A DNA stretch of 64,000 bases from Bacillota bacterium. GTDB taxonomy: Bacteria; Bacillota; Clostridia; Christensenellales; DTU072. Shown here in pieces: positions 42,310-51,274 of the stretch. The notes under the pieces were generated by a model. The model ran no database searches. It saw only the letters and a program-made list of their open reading frames with translations, and was not told the DNA's origin. How positions within the stretch are numbered: the stretch's first letter is position 1; each line of letters starts with the position of its first letter. Location: contig JAEXAB010000004.1 of NCBI GenBank assembly GCA_023394875.1, positions 248,001 through 312,000 of the forward strand, written 5' to 3'. The position numbers and the translations under genes are program-made.

Positions 42310-43014
42310 TTATGCCATTTTGTAGACTATACGTCCGCAATGCGGGCATTCGGCATAGTCGCCAGCCTTAACAAGTTTTTTGTCAACTTCTATTGCTATA
42401 TTCATTCCGCAACCTAAGCAACTTCCTTCCTGATAAGGTACGAAAGCCGGCATTTTTTTTGCGTTACGCAGCATTTTGTATTTTTCAAGAAGTTTTTGAT
42501 CCAAACTAGCCGTCATTACTTCAAGCTGTTTTAATATAGGCTCTGCAGACTTTTGCATTTCTTGCTTTTTCGCGGAAAGTAGCTTACTTGCCTTATTATA
42601 TTCGGCATTCAAGGTATCCATTTGTTCGTTATATTTCTTATTTTCGGCGTTGATTTCGGCAATTCTCTTAATCAAACGGGAAGCTTCCCTATTGATATTT
42701 ATCATATTTTCTTCGTATTTTGCCAGTTTTTTCTCGTATTCGTCAAACTCTTGCAGCTCCGCAAAACTTTCAAAATCAACCTTGAAGCTAACTTTTTCGG
42801 TATCGGCATCGTCAAACTTTTCTTCAAGTTTGGCTAATTGCTGATACAACTCTTCCAGCTCTTTACTGAGCTTGGTCAAGGCTTCCAGTCTTGCTTTGTA
42901 CATATTCTGGCATTGGTATACGCGCTCGATTTCTTTACTTTGGCTATAGTCTTTTTCCAATTTGTAAAGGGATAAATCCAGTTTTTGGTACTTAATGATT
43001 TCTGTTATTGCCAT
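42310..43014 (-). CDS. Coiled-coil C4 zinc-ribbon protein
   Basis: 234 residues from the ATG with a GAGGTG site. The first ~190 residues are a long, charged coiled coil. The C-terminus has a four-Cys zinc ribbon, CLGCGMNI and CPHCGRIVY. Proteins of this design (the former DUF164/CdsZ group) are often encoded next to nif3, as here, in Bacillota. The biochemical role is not firmly known. It lies 20 bases after the nif3 gene and 41 before dapF. Confidence 0.88.
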   Translation of the reverse strand: MAITEIIKYQKLDLSLYKLEKDYSQSKEIERVYQCQNMYKARLEALTKLSKELEELYQQLAKLEEKFDDADTEKVSFKVDFESFAELQEFDEYEKKLAKYEENMININREASRLIKRIAEINAENKKYNEQMDTLNAEYNKASKLLSAKKQEMQKSAEPILKQLEVMTASLDQKLLEKYKMLRNAKKMPAFVPYQEGSCLGCGMNIAIEVDKKLVKAGDYAECPHCGRIVYKMA

Positions 43015-43034
43015 ATTCACCTCTGATTTTTGGT

Positions 43035-43802
43035 TCAATTATACGGATTTGTCTGCCTTTCTGATAAAAATACTTTGGTATCAAGTTTTTCTTCCAAAAT
43101 CCTACCCATTAGCGGCAAAAAGTCTTGTTCACTCGTATAATGACCGATTTCTATTATACCATAGTCTAAGTCTTTTGCCAACCGAGAAACGGCATATTTT
43201 ACGTCTCCGCTCACAAAAATATCACATCCTTGCCGAAAAGAAGTAACAAGCTCGTCAGCAGAGCTTCCTCCCCCGCCGTTTATTGCCGCTACTTTCTTTA
43301 TTTTTTTATCCAGCCTTCCTACGGTACGGATATTATTATCTTTCAAAATCTCCCTTAATTTTTGAGCATATTGAGCTAAAGTTGTTTCTTCATTTAGCTT
43401 ACCCATTCTCGCGCCGTCCGCCTTTAAGCTATAAACTTTATTAAGTCCTATTTTTTTTGCAAAATAATCATTTAGACCGTTTTCGGCAAAATCTACATTT
43501 GTATGCGCCGAATATATGGCAATATCATGTTTAATAGCCAAAGAAATAGCCTTAATAAGGGGCAAATCGTAATCAAGTTTCTTTAGAGGATAAAAGATAG
43601 ATGGATGATGTTCCAAGATAAAATTGCAATTTTTCTCTATCGCTTCGTTTACTATATCCTCGTTGGTATCAAGGGTTATTAGAATACCGCTAACTTTTGT
43701 ATCCATTGACCCTAATTTTAACCCGCAGTTGTCAAACTCACCCTGAAGGGAAAGGGGCGCGAAATCTTCTATTACTTTTATAATATCGCTTACTTTACTC
43801 AT
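43035..43802 (-). CDS. Nif3-like dinuclear metal-centre protein
   Basis: 255 residues. Metal ligands are seen in the HHPSIFYPL motif, YSAHTNVDFAENGLND, the central ISGDVKYAVSRLAKD, and the C-terminal IIEIGHYTSEQDFL with His and Glu. Some members are linked to GTP cyclohydrolase-like or nicotinate chemistry, but function is generally unresolved. It starts 7 bases inside the end of trmK and is coupled to it, a pairing seen widely in Firmicutes. Confidence 0.93.
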   Translation of the reverse strand: MSKVSDIIKVIEDFAPLSLQGEFDNCGLKLGSMDTKVSGILITLDTNEDIVNEAIEKNCNFILEHHPSIFYPLKKLDYDLPLIKAISLAIKHDIAIYSAHTNVDFAENGLNDYFAKKIGLNKVYSLKADGARMGKLNEETTLAQYAQKLREILKDNNIRTVGRLDKKIKKVAAINGGGGSSADELVTSFRQGCDIFVSGDVKYAVSRLAKDLDYGIIEIGHYTSEQDFLPLMGRILEEKLDTKVFLSERQTNPYN

Positions 43803-44448
43803 CTCTTAGTACCTCCAATTCTTTTATTAGCAAATCAGACAGCTCTTTATTGCTGTTTGACTTAGAATGGCTCTCCATAATATTCAAAATTCTATCTTTT
43901 CTATGTTTATTTCTTGCTTGGTAAAACTCGCTAATCGGAAAATTTTTGCCTAAAAAAAGCTCGTTATAAGAATAATTGTTTTCTCCCCTGACAGCCACTA
44001 TTATATCATAAAATTTGCCGTCAAAAACCACGTAATCTTTTTCTATGTAAAAATTGTTTTCTTTAAGGTATTTTCTAAGTAAATACCCGTCTTGATGCGG
44101 TACAAGGATAAATTTATCCACCAAACAGCTCTTTTCGTTTTGCAGGATTTTTATAATTTCCAATCCGCCCATGCCAGCCGCCACCGCGATATTTACCCTG
44201 TTACTTAGCGGAGCAAAGCCGTCTCCAATGTAAAAAGTGATTTTCTCTTCAACGCCCTTTTCAAAGGCAAGTTCCTTTGCTTTTTTGAGGCATTTTTCGC
44301 TTATGTCGATAGCGTAAGCCTTTTTCGCCCTATTACACAAAACGGCACCGACCACCAGTTTCCCATGATCAGTGCCTATATCCGCAAAAGTGTCTACGTA
44401 ATCAAGCTCTTGCAGCACAGCATTCAGGCGTGTTCCAAGTTTTAACAT
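43795..44448 (-). CDS. trmK: tRNA (adenine-22-N1)-methyltransferase
   Basis: 217 residues. The SAM-binding motif is TFADIGTDHGKLVVGAVL, followed by AIDISEKCLKKAKELA and the catalytic-loop region AAGMGGLEIIKIL with LVPHQDGYLLRKYL. TrmK methylates A22 in the D-loop of class II tRNAs, including tRNA-Leu and tRNA-Ser. The ATG overlaps the rpoD stop (TAATG). Position between rpoD and nif3 is conserved in the phylum. Confidence 0.94.
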   Translation of the reverse strand: MLKLGTRLNAVLQELDYVDTFADIGTDHGKLVVGAVLCNRAKKAYAIDISEKCLKKAKELAFEKGVEEKITFYIGDGFAPLSNRVNIAVAAGMGGLEIIKILQNEKSCLVDKFILVPHQDGYLLRKYLKENNFYIEKDYVVFDGKFYDIIVAVRGENNYSYNELFLGKNFPISEFYQARNKHRKDRILNIMESHSKSNSNKELSDLLIKELEVLRDE

Positions 44449-45515
44449 TATTTATCCAAAAAATCCTTTAGTTTTTTCATTTTGTTGGGGTGCTTCAGAC
44501 GGCGCAATGCTTTGGCTTCTATCTGACGTATTCTTTCCCTTGTAACGTTAAATTCCTTGCCTACTTCTTCTAACGTTCTCGGTTTGCCGTCCTTTAGTCC
44601 GTAACGTAAAATAAGAACGGCTGCTTCTCTGGGAGCTAAAGTATTGAGGATTTCTTCCACTTGCTGTTTTAGCATTTTGCTTTCGGCTACTTCTATTTGG
44701 GAAGCGGTAGTCTTGTCCTCGATAAAATCTCCCAAATGGCTGTCGTCTTCCTCACCGATAGGTGTTTCCAATGATACCGGGTCTTGGGCAATTTTTTGAA
44801 TATCCGCCACCCTCGATTCCGGTATTCCCATTGCTTCGGCAATTTCTGCCTGGGTAGGTTCTCTACCTAGTTTTTGTAGCAAAGTACGGCTAATTTTGGT
44901 AAGTTTGTTGATAGTTTCCACCATATGAACCGGTATTCTTATGGTTCTTGCCTGGTCGGCTAGGCTCCTTGTGATAGCCTGTCTTATCCACCAGGTTGCA
45001 TAGGTAGAAAACTTAAAGCCTTTGGTGTAGTCAAACTTATCCACGGCTTTCATCAACCCTAGGTTGCCTTCCTGAATTAAATCAAGAAACTGCATACCGC
45101 GTCCTACGTATCTTTTGGCAATGCTGACAACCAAACGTAAATTGGCGTTTATTAGCTGTCTTTTTGCATCTTCGTCGCCTTGGCTCATTTTTTCGGCAAG
45201 CTCAAGTTCCCCTTGAGGAGAAAGCAAAGGAACGCGACCGATATCTTTTAGATACATCTTTACTGAGTCGTCTATATTTACTTCGCTCATTATCTTTTGA
45301 AGCATCATATCGTTTACCTTTTCCTGTTCGGCAACGGTAACAACTCTGATATTCTTTTCGGCAAGAGCTTCATAAATACTCTCGAGCTGACTTGCATCCA
45401 ACTGAATTCTGTCCATTCTGTTTAGAAGCTCATCTTCGGGAATAGCCTTTTTCTCCTTGTATGTCTCTATAATTTTCTCCAGTTCCTGCTTCTTGCGCTC
45501 TTCTTTGTCTATCAT
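44448..45515 (-). CDS. rpoD: Primary sigma factor RpoD/SigA
   Basis: 355 residues. Region 1.2-2 is plain (KMYLKDIGRVPLLSPQGELELAE, ANLRLVVSIAKRYVGRGMQFLDLIQEGNLGLMKAV, YTKGFKFSTYATWWIRQAI), then region 3 and region 4 with the -35 helix-turn-helix (RTLEEVGKEFNVTRERIRQIEAKALRRLKHP). Region 1.1 is short, as in many Firmicutes. It is downstream of dnaG by 15 bases. The TTGACA/TATAAT-type promoters called in the window fit this factor. Confidence 0.97.
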   Translation of the reverse strand: MIDKEERKKQELEKIIETYKEKKAIPEDELLNRMDRIQLDASQLESIYEALAEKNIRVVTVAEQEKVNDMMLQKIMSEVNIDDSVKMYLKDIGRVPLLSPQGELELAEKMSQGDEDAKRQLINANLRLVVSIAKRYVGRGMQFLDLIQEGNLGLMKAVDKFDYTKGFKFSTYATWWIRQAITRSLADQARTIRIPVHMVETINKLTKISRTLLQKLGREPTQAEIAEAMGIPESRVADIQKIAQDPVSLETPIGEEDDSHLGDFIEDKTTASQIEVAESKMLKQQVEEILNTLAPREAAVLILRYGLKDGKPRTLEEVGKEFNVTRERIRQIEAKALRRLKHPNKMKKLKDFLDK

Positions 45516-45530
45516 CTCTTCTCTCCTAGG

Positions 45531-47282
45531 TTATTTTTTAGCTTGTGACTTAATGAGGTCATTTATTTTATTTTCTATAACTTTCTTTTTTTCGTTATCT
45601 GTCTCTGATTGTAATTCCGCTATAAGTCGCTTAGTCTCCTTGTTAATGTAGTTTTTTCGCAATTTTGCTACGCTTCCTCTGTAAAAAACGCTTTGGTTTT
45701 CTACATCTATTATATCAAGAGCTTTGGCAATTTCCTGAGATTCTTCATCGCTTTCCAAAATATCGTATAATTTTGCCATATCGGGTACCTGATTATTTCT
45801 TGCGCAACGGATAATATATTCGCACACAATCTTGTGTTTTTTATCTTCAAACAAATTGGGGTCGCAGTCGGCAAACAGTGCGTATTCCTTGCCTTGAAAC
45901 ATACTGGACAATACAAAACGCGCAGCAATCATAATTGCGCTTGCTTGACCGTCGTTTTTTTCTCTACGCCTTACTTCCACCGGTTCATCAACGCTTTCGG
46001 ATGCTTGTTTTAGTATGGTTTCCTTACTAAGTCCGCACCTTGCACTTACCAAATCAACGTAAACTTCCCTTTCCACGTTGTCAAGTCCGCTAAGTACCTT
46101 AATAGCATCCCTTGCGTATTTTAATTTATCATCATATGACTCAAAGGTGTGTTTTTCTTCGGTTTTCTTTAACTTAAAATCTATAAGAGGGAGAGCATTG
46201 GTTACTAGTTGTTCATACCCTGCTTTGCCGTGTTTTTTTACGTAATCGTCGGGGTCTAAATTATCGGTTAAACAAACTACCTTAACTTCCAACCCGGCGT
46301 CTTTAAGTAAATCAAGTCCTCTAATCGTAGCGTCCTGTCCTGCGCTGTCACCGTCAAAGGATACGTAAACTATATCGGCATAACGCTTTATCTCCCGACA
46401 CTGGTCGATAGTAAGCGAAGTTCCCATACTGGCTACGGCGTTAGTAACACCGCTTTGATAAAGGCTAATAACGTCCATATGCCCTTCCACTAGAATCATA
46501 GCCCTTTTGCTGCCCTGAACGTGTTTTTTGTATATATTGATACCAAAAAGGTTCTTGCTCTTATTAAAAGCTAAAGTTCCGGAGGTGTTTTTATATTTTG
46601 CAAAATCGGGCTTAGGTTCCAACGCTCTGCCGGTAAAACCTATTACTCTTCCGCTGCTGTCAATTATAGGAATTATTAGCCTTTTACCGAAAAAGTCATA
46701 AACATCGCCGTTTTCCTGTTTGCCCGCAACGCCAGCCAAAACCAAAGTTTTCTTATCGTAGCCTTTAGTTACTAAATATTCAATCAAAGAAGTAAAATCG
46801 GTGGAATAGCCTATACCGAACTTTACTATAGTTTCGCTTGTCAACTCTCTGGAGGCAAGATAATCTACAGCGATTTTGCCATCTTCTTTTTTCAAGTTGG
46901 AGTGATAAAAACGGGCGGTTTCTCTGTTTATGGCATATATTTTTTCCAACTGCTGTTTTTTTAGCTTGTACTGAGGGTCTTCGGTCTCTTCGGGAAGCTC
47001 CAAACCTGCTTTTTTTGCCAAATATTCTATAGCTTCGGGAAAAGTGAACTTCTCATATTCCATAACAAAGGTAAATATGTTTCCGCTTTTTCCGCAGCCG
47101 TAGCACTTATAAAACTGAGCGTCTTCTCTTATTTGGAAGGAGGGAGTTTTTTCTTGATGAAAAGGACAACACGCCCAATAATCGCGCCCTTTTCTTTGGG
47201 TCGCGACGTAGGAAGAAATAAGATCCACAATATTTATCTTGGCTTTAATGCGGTCAAGAAATTGTTCCGGGAAAAAACTCAT
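45531..47282 (-). CDS. dnaG: DNA primase
   Basis: 583 residues from the ATG at MSFFPEQFLDRIK with a GAGGTATT site. The N-terminal zinc ribbon is CPFHQEKTPSF...CYGCGKSG. The TOPRIM core has VEGHMDVISLYQ, GTSLT, and YVSFDGDSAGQDATIRGL. The C-terminal ~150 residues bind helicase. It makes replication primers. It is upstream of rpoD as in other Bacillota. Confidence 0.96.
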   Translation of the reverse strand: MSFFPEQFLDRIKAKINIVDLISSYVATQRKGRDYWACCPFHQEKTPSFQIREDAQFYKCYGCGKSGNIFTFVMEYEKFTFPEAIEYLAKKAGLELPEETEDPQYKLKKQQLEKIYAINRETARFYHSNLKKEDGKIAVDYLASRELTSETIVKFGIGYSTDFTSLIEYLVTKGYDKKTLVLAGVAGKQENGDVYDFFGKRLIIPIIDSSGRVIGFTGRALEPKPDFAKYKNTSGTLAFNKSKNLFGINIYKKHVQGSKRAMILVEGHMDVISLYQSGVTNAVASMGTSLTIDQCREIKRYADIVYVSFDGDSAGQDATIRGLDLLKDAGLEVKVVCLTDNLDPDDYVKKHGKAGYEQLVTNALPLIDFKLKKTEEKHTFESYDDKLKYARDAIKVLSGLDNVEREVYVDLVSARCGLSKETILKQASESVDEPVEVRRREKNDGQASAIMIAARFVLSSMFQGKEYALFADCDPNLFEDKKHKIVCEYIIRCARNNQVPDMAKLYDILESDEESQEIAKALDIIDVENQSVFYRGSVAKLRKNYINKETKRLIAELQSETDNEKKKVIENKINDLIKSQAKK

Positions 47283-47363
47283 CAATACCTCACTTGCAGT
47301 ATAAAATTCGACATATTTCGCAAAATATCCTAAATAAAACCGCAAATGAAATAATTATTATTG

Positions 47364-47681
47364 CTAAACGATTTTATTTTTGATTTCTATATAAATTTTG
47401 CTTAGTTCCAACATATATTTGTTCTTACCTACTTCGTCCATAAGAGCAAATTCTTTTTCGTCTAAAATTAGTTTGGACAATGGATTGACAACAAATTCTT
47501 CACTTGCCATAATTTCTTTGACACGTTCGAAAAGTATTGCTATTTCTTTGTCGGTAAGGGGTCTTTCGTTGACGTAATATTTGTTGCCTTTGTCCTTCAT
47601 TTCTTCTCTGTAGTTATTTTTTAAGAGCCTGTATTTAGCTTCCATAGCATACCTGTGAGCATCTGTACCCAACCTTGCCAT
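47364..47681 (-). CDS. Unrecognised small protein upstream of dnaG
   Basis: 105 residues starting MARLGTDAHRYAMEAKYRLLK, with an AAGGAGAT site. I do not recognise a family. It is rich in Glu, Lys and other charged residues, has no membrane segment or cysteine, and looks mostly helical. The gap to dnaG is 81 bases with no strong terminator, so it may be the first gene of the dnaG run. The frame, ribosome site and codon pattern suggest a real gene. Confidence 0.7.
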   Translation of the reverse strand: MARLGTDAHRYAMEAKYRLLKNNYREEMKDKGNKYYVNERPLTDKEIAILFERVKEIMASEEFVVNPLSKLILDEKEFALMDEVGKNKYMLELSKIYIEIKNKIV

Positions 47682-47798
47682 AACAATAATCTCCTTAGTT
47701 GATTTTTAGGTATATTCTAACATAATTCCAACTATATCAGTTGTGGTGTACATTTTAAGACAATATTCGACATTTTATTAATTTTAGGGAATAAATTG

Positions 47799-47827
47799 TT
47801 GACAATATTATAAAAATATTATATTAT
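47799..47827 (+). promoter_or_regulatory. Predicted promoter of rpsU
   Basis: TTGACA (47799-47804) and TATTAT (47822-47827) are 17 bases apart. Divergent from the small gene at 47364-47681. Confidence 0.75.
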
Positions 47828-47861
47828 TATCAAGCATTCTACTTGTGGGAGGTGATACAAT

Positions 47862-48035
47862 ATGGCAACAGTTTACGTAAAAGAAAACGAATCTTTAGAT
47901 AGCGCTTTCCGTCGTTGGAAGAGAAAATGCTCTACCGATGGCATTATCGGAGATCTAAAACGCCACGAGGTATACGAAAAACCCAGCGTAAGAAGAAAGA
48001 AAAAGGCAGAGAACGCAAGAAAAAGAAAATTCTAA
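47862..48035 (+). CDS. rpsU: 30S ribosomal protein S21
   Basis: 57 residues, beginning MATVYVKENESLDSAFRRWK and ending with a very basic tail. The arginine-rich central block and lysine-rich end are typical of S21, which sits near the 3' end of 16S rRNA on the small subunit. A strong GGAGGTGAT site precedes the ATG. It is monocistronic with a promoter and a hairpin terminator; too short for length-filtered gene calls. Confidence 0.96.
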   Translation: MATVYVKENESLDSAFRRWKRKCSTDGIIGDLKRHEVYEKPSVRRKKKAENARKRKF

Positions 48036-48043
48036 GAAAAATT

Positions 48044-48075
48044 AAGCATCGGAAGTTCCGATGCTTTTTCTTTAT
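48044..48075. terminator. Bidirectional terminator between rpsU and hit
   Basis: A 9-bp stem (AAGCATCGG with CCGATGCTT), 5-base loop and T-run on the plus side, with a T-rich run on the minus side after the hit gene. Confidence 0.88.
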
Positions 48076-48077
48076 TG

Positions 48078-48419
48078 TTAACCCATTCTTTCGGAAAGTT
48101 TTTCTCCGCCTAATATATGAATATGTATGTGATTTACACTTTGTCTGCCGTCCGCACCTTTGTTGGTAATAAGGCGGTAGCCGTTTTGTAAGCCGAATTT
48201 TTCGGCGTTTTTTGCCAAAGTCTGCAGACAATATATTAGTAATTCTCCGTCTTTAACGGCAAATTCCTCTATATTGGCAAAGTGCTTTTTGGGCATCAGC
48301 AAATAATGAATCTTCGCTTGAGGACTTATATCTTTAATAATCAGCATTTTGTCGTCCTCATAAATCTTCGTGGATGGTATATCCCCTGCTATAATTTTAC
48401 AAAAAATACAATCAGTCAT
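48078..48419 (-). CDS. hit: HIT family nucleotide-binding hydrolase
   Basis: 113 residues with DCIFCKIIAGDIPSTKIYEDD and the HIT triad motif HIHIHIL near the C-terminus. These HINT-type proteins act on purine nucleoside phosphoramidates. It is the last gene of the hrcA run, 4 bases after mtaB. The name hit is generic. Confidence 0.93.
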   Translation of the reverse strand: MTDCIFCKIIAGDIPSTKIYEDDKMLIIKDISPQAKIHYLLMPKKHFANIEEFAVKDGELLIYCLQTLAKNAEKFGLQNGYRLITNKGADGRQSVNHIHIHILGGEKLSERMG

Positions 48420-48423
48420 AATT

Positions 48424-49656
48424 TTACTCCTTTAATCCGTCTTTGAATAGTTCCTTAGGCATAACGTCTACAATGGTTCCGTCTTTCTTTGTATAAGTCT
48501 TTATATAATATCGGGAATAGCCTTCGCTATATTCTCCGCTTGACTTTTCTATCAAAACTTCCTGCTTTACGCCGATATTTTTTAATAAATAGGCTTTTAT
48601 AGCCTCTCTCTTAACTCCCGATAAAATTTCCTTTCGTCTTTTAATTACTTCGTTAGGCAAAGGAGGATAATTATAAGCTGCCGTGCCTTCCCTTGCCGAA
48701 AACGGGAATATATGAATATCGGAAAAACCAATTCTTTTTATAAAATCCGTTGCCGAAACAAAATTTTCCTCACTTTCGGTTGGGAATCCGACAATAATAT
48801 CGGTGGTTATCGCCGCGTTACTGTCATAACAGCGGATAAGCTCAATTGCTTTTTCGTAATCTTTTGTAGTGTACTTTCTGCGCATGGCTTTTAGTACAGA
48901 ATCGTCCCCGCTCTGTAAGGATAAATGAAAATGCGGGCAAAACTTCTTTAAGGAAAACAGCGCGTCCAATAGTTCTTTATTTATAGCTTCGGCATAAAAA
49001 GAACCTAGCCTTATTCTGACGTCAATATCGGCAAGTTTTTTTATAAGGTCGGTTAAATTTACCCCTATATCCTTGCCGAAACTGCTCATATTAATGCCTG
49101 TAAGGACAATTTCACTAACGTTTTTACTTAATACGTTTATTTCCTTTACTATTTCGTCAATGCTTCTTGACCTGCTTCTTCCTCTAAGATAAGGAATAAT
49201 GCAGTAGGAGCAAAAATTATCGCAACCGTCCTGAATTTTTACAAAGGCTCTGGTTCTTGACACCGTTTGCAGATTGGTTTCTTCGCAAGTATTAGGAATA
49301 GGGGCAATAAATGAAGTTTGATTAAAATTGCTATCCACAATGTTGAGAATTTTCATTTTCTCGGCAACGCCGCCCACAAATTTGACGTTCTCACGTAAAA
49401 AACTGTCGGGGGCTTTTTCCGAAGCGCAGCCGCAAATAATCACCGAACAGTTTTCGTTTAACTTCTTACAGCGCGCTATTGCCTGTCTGGATTTTTTCTC
49501 TGCCTCTTTGGTAACGGCGCAGGTGTTTATTATATACAAATCGGCAGGCACAAGGTCGGAAAAGGTAGTAAATCCCCTTTTCTCTAATTCCTGCGCCAAT
49601 ACGTCGCATTCGTATTGGTTAACTTTGCAACCTAAGTTGAAAATTACCGCTTTCAC
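48424..49656 (-). CDS. mtaB: tRNA t6A37 methylthiotransferase
   Basis: 410 residues from a GTG start. It turns t6A37 into ms2t6A37 using two iron-sulfur clusters. The N-terminal UPF0004 domain has the first cluster Cys in LGCKVNQYECD and NTCAVTKEAE; the radical SAM cluster is in IQDGCDNFCSYCIIPYLRGRSRSR. The TRAM-like end is short. It overlaps the rsmE stop by one base (TAGTG). The motif pattern is MtaB rather than MiaB or RimO. Confidence 0.93.
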   Translation of the reverse strand: MKAVIFNLGCKVNQYECDVLAQELEKRGFTTFSDLVPADLYIINTCAVTKEAEKKSRQAIARCKKLNENCSVIICGCASEKAPDSFLRENVKFVGGVAEKMKILNIVDSNFNQTSFIAPIPNTCEETNLQTVSRTRAFVKIQDGCDNFCSYCIIPYLRGRSRSRSIDEIVKEINVLSKNVSEIVLTGINMSSFGKDIGVNLTDLIKKLADIDVRIRLGSFYAEAINKELLDALFSLKKFCPHFHLSLQSGDDSVLKAMRRKYTTKDYEKAIELIRCYDSNAAITTDIIVGFPTESEENFVSATDFIKRIGFSDIHIFPFSAREGTAAYNYPPLPNEVIKRRKEILSGVKREAIKAYLLKNIGVKQEVLIEKSSGEYSEGYSRYYIKTYTKKDGTIVDVMPKELFKDGLKE

Positions 49657-50357
49657 TATACTTCTCCGATTTTTTGTAAAACCAAAGTAACGGCGCTCAC
49701 TACGGCTGTGGAAACTCTAAGTATCCTTTTACCTAAAGTAAGGCTACAGGCTCCTAAACTAAGCATTATAGTTGCCTCTTCTTTACTAAAACCGCCTTCG
49801 CCGCCAATAATAATGTTTATAGGCTCGTTTACTTTTAGCTTAGCATCAATAACTTTGTTATCCCTTTCGAATTCATAAAAGAAATAGTTATTATCCCTTA
49901 ACTTTGCCATTTCCTCAAAACTAACTATATCATTAATCTTAGTTAAAATGGCTCTGCCGCATTGTTTGCAGCTTTCCAGCACAATTTTGTTTAGCCTTTG
50001 ATAATTTATTTTTTCCACGTTTGTATGTTGGGAATAAAAAGGAGTAACCGTACTAACCCCAAGTTCTACTGCTTTTTGAATTACGGTGTCTAAGTCCTTA
50101 TTAACTCCGATAAACAGATTTATTTCCTGGTTTAGATTAGTATCGTTAAGTGTCTTTGATTTTACTTTTGCTACTAATCTGTCTTTTTCTATGCTTGTTA
50201 CTTCGCAATAATAATCAAAGCCGGAATTATCGCAAATGATAAGCTCAAACCCTACTTTATGTCTGGTTACTTTGACGGCGTGAATAAACTCCTCGCCTGT
50301 TAATACCGCGACTTCGCCTATAATATTTTCCTCGGTAAAAAATCTCTTTAAGTCCAT
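49656..50357 (-). CDS. rsmE: 16S rRNA (uracil-1498-N3)-methyltransferase
   Basis: 233 residues from MDLKRFF; a TTG four codons upstream is possible. The SPOUT knot motifs are IIGGEGGFSKEEATI and LTLGKRILRVSTAVVSAV. In the family the final motif usually reads RxETA, while here Ser replaces the Glu, a possible effect on substrate handling. It methylates U1498 of 16S rRNA. It lies directly after prmA and before mtaB. Confidence 0.92.
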   Translation of the reverse strand: MDLKRFFTEENIIGEVAVLTGEEFIHAVKVTRHKVGFELIICDNSGFDYYCEVTSIEKDRLVAKVKSKTLNDTNLNQEINLFIGVNKDLDTVIQKAVELGVSTVTPFYSQHTNVEKINYQRLNKIVLESCKQCGRAILTKINDIVSFEEMAKLRDNNYFFYEFERDNKVIDAKLKVNEPINIIIGGEGGFSKEEATIMLSLGACSLTLGKRILRVSTAVVSAVTLVLQKIGEV

Positions 50358-50358
50358 A

Positions 50359-51273
50359 CTAGATTCCAAAAAGTAAGGCGTTCCATTCGCCCATGGTTAT
50401 ATCTTTGTCTAAAATAAAGCCCGCGTTGACAAAGGTAGCAATAACTTCCTCTTTTCGGCTGTGAATAATTCCCGAACAAATAAGTTTCCCGCCCTTATTT
50501 ACATGGTTAATAAGTCCGTTACTTAATCTTATCAAAATATCAGCCGTAAGATTAGCTAGCACAATATCGGCTTTTCTTGACTTGTCGCTAAGCAGGTCGT
50601 TTAGTTCAATTACCGCTTTGTCGGTTACGTCGTTAAGCGCGGCGTTTTCTTTGGCGGCTTTTACCGCAACACAGTCTATATCGCACATATAACAACTGCC
50701 CGCTCCGCTCTTTATAGCTGCTATACCTAGTATTCCGCTACCTGTACCTACGTCGATAACGCTTTTGTCCTTAACTTCTACCTCACTAAGCAGCATAAGA
50801 CACATTTTTGTGCTTTCATGTTCTCCTGTGCCGAAAGCCATCCCGGGGTCCATAAGTACCTTAATAAGATTATCGGTATTATCATAATTGAGCCATTTCG
50901 GCACAATAACGTACTTGCCTGCAACAATGGGTTTATAATATCGTTTCCAACTATCATACCAGCTTTCATCGTCAATAAGCAATGCGTTCATTTCGCAATA
51001 ATTGAGGTTTCTTGTATCCAAAAACTCTGTTAATTCCTTGATTTTCTGGTCTTTTTCCTCTTCGCTGACAAACCCGCTAACGTAAGCAGTTTCGCTCTTT
51101 TTTAATAAGTCCTCATCGATATAATCCCACATTTCCTGATTTTTTATTATGTCAAGAATATCGTTTTTGTCGATTATTTTGACCCCGCCCAAGCAGCCAA
51201 TAGAAAAGAAGGCATCAGCAATAAGCTCGGTGCCTTCCGACGTTGTACTAACAATAATTTCGTACCATTTCAT
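50359..51273 (-). CDS. prmA: Ribosomal protein L11 methyltransferase
   Basis: 304 residues. The N-terminal substrate-binding part begins MKWYEIIVSTTSEGTELIADAFFSIG. The SAM site is SVIDVGTGSGILGIAAIKSGAG, followed by YMCDIDCVAVKAAKENAALN and a catalytic ILANLTADILIRL. It trimethylates L11. It sits 1 base after dnaJ, as in the hrcA-grpE-dnaK-dnaJ-prmA order common in Firmicutes. Confidence 0.96.
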   Translation of the reverse strand: MKWYEIIVSTTSEGTELIADAFFSIGCLGGVKIIDKNDILDIIKNQEMWDYIDEDLLKKSETAYVSGFVSEEEKDQKIKELTEFLDTRNLNYCEMNALLIDDESWYDSWKRYYKPIVAGKYVIVPKWLNYDNTDNLIKVLMDPGMAFGTGEHESTKMCLMLLSEVEVKDKSVIDVGTGSGILGIAAIKSGAGSCYMCDIDCVAVKAAKENAALNDVTDKAVIELNDLLSDKSRKADIVLANLTADILIRLSNGLINHVNKGGKLICSGIIHSRKEEVIATFVNAGFILDKDITMGEWNALLFGI

Positions 51274-51274
51274 A

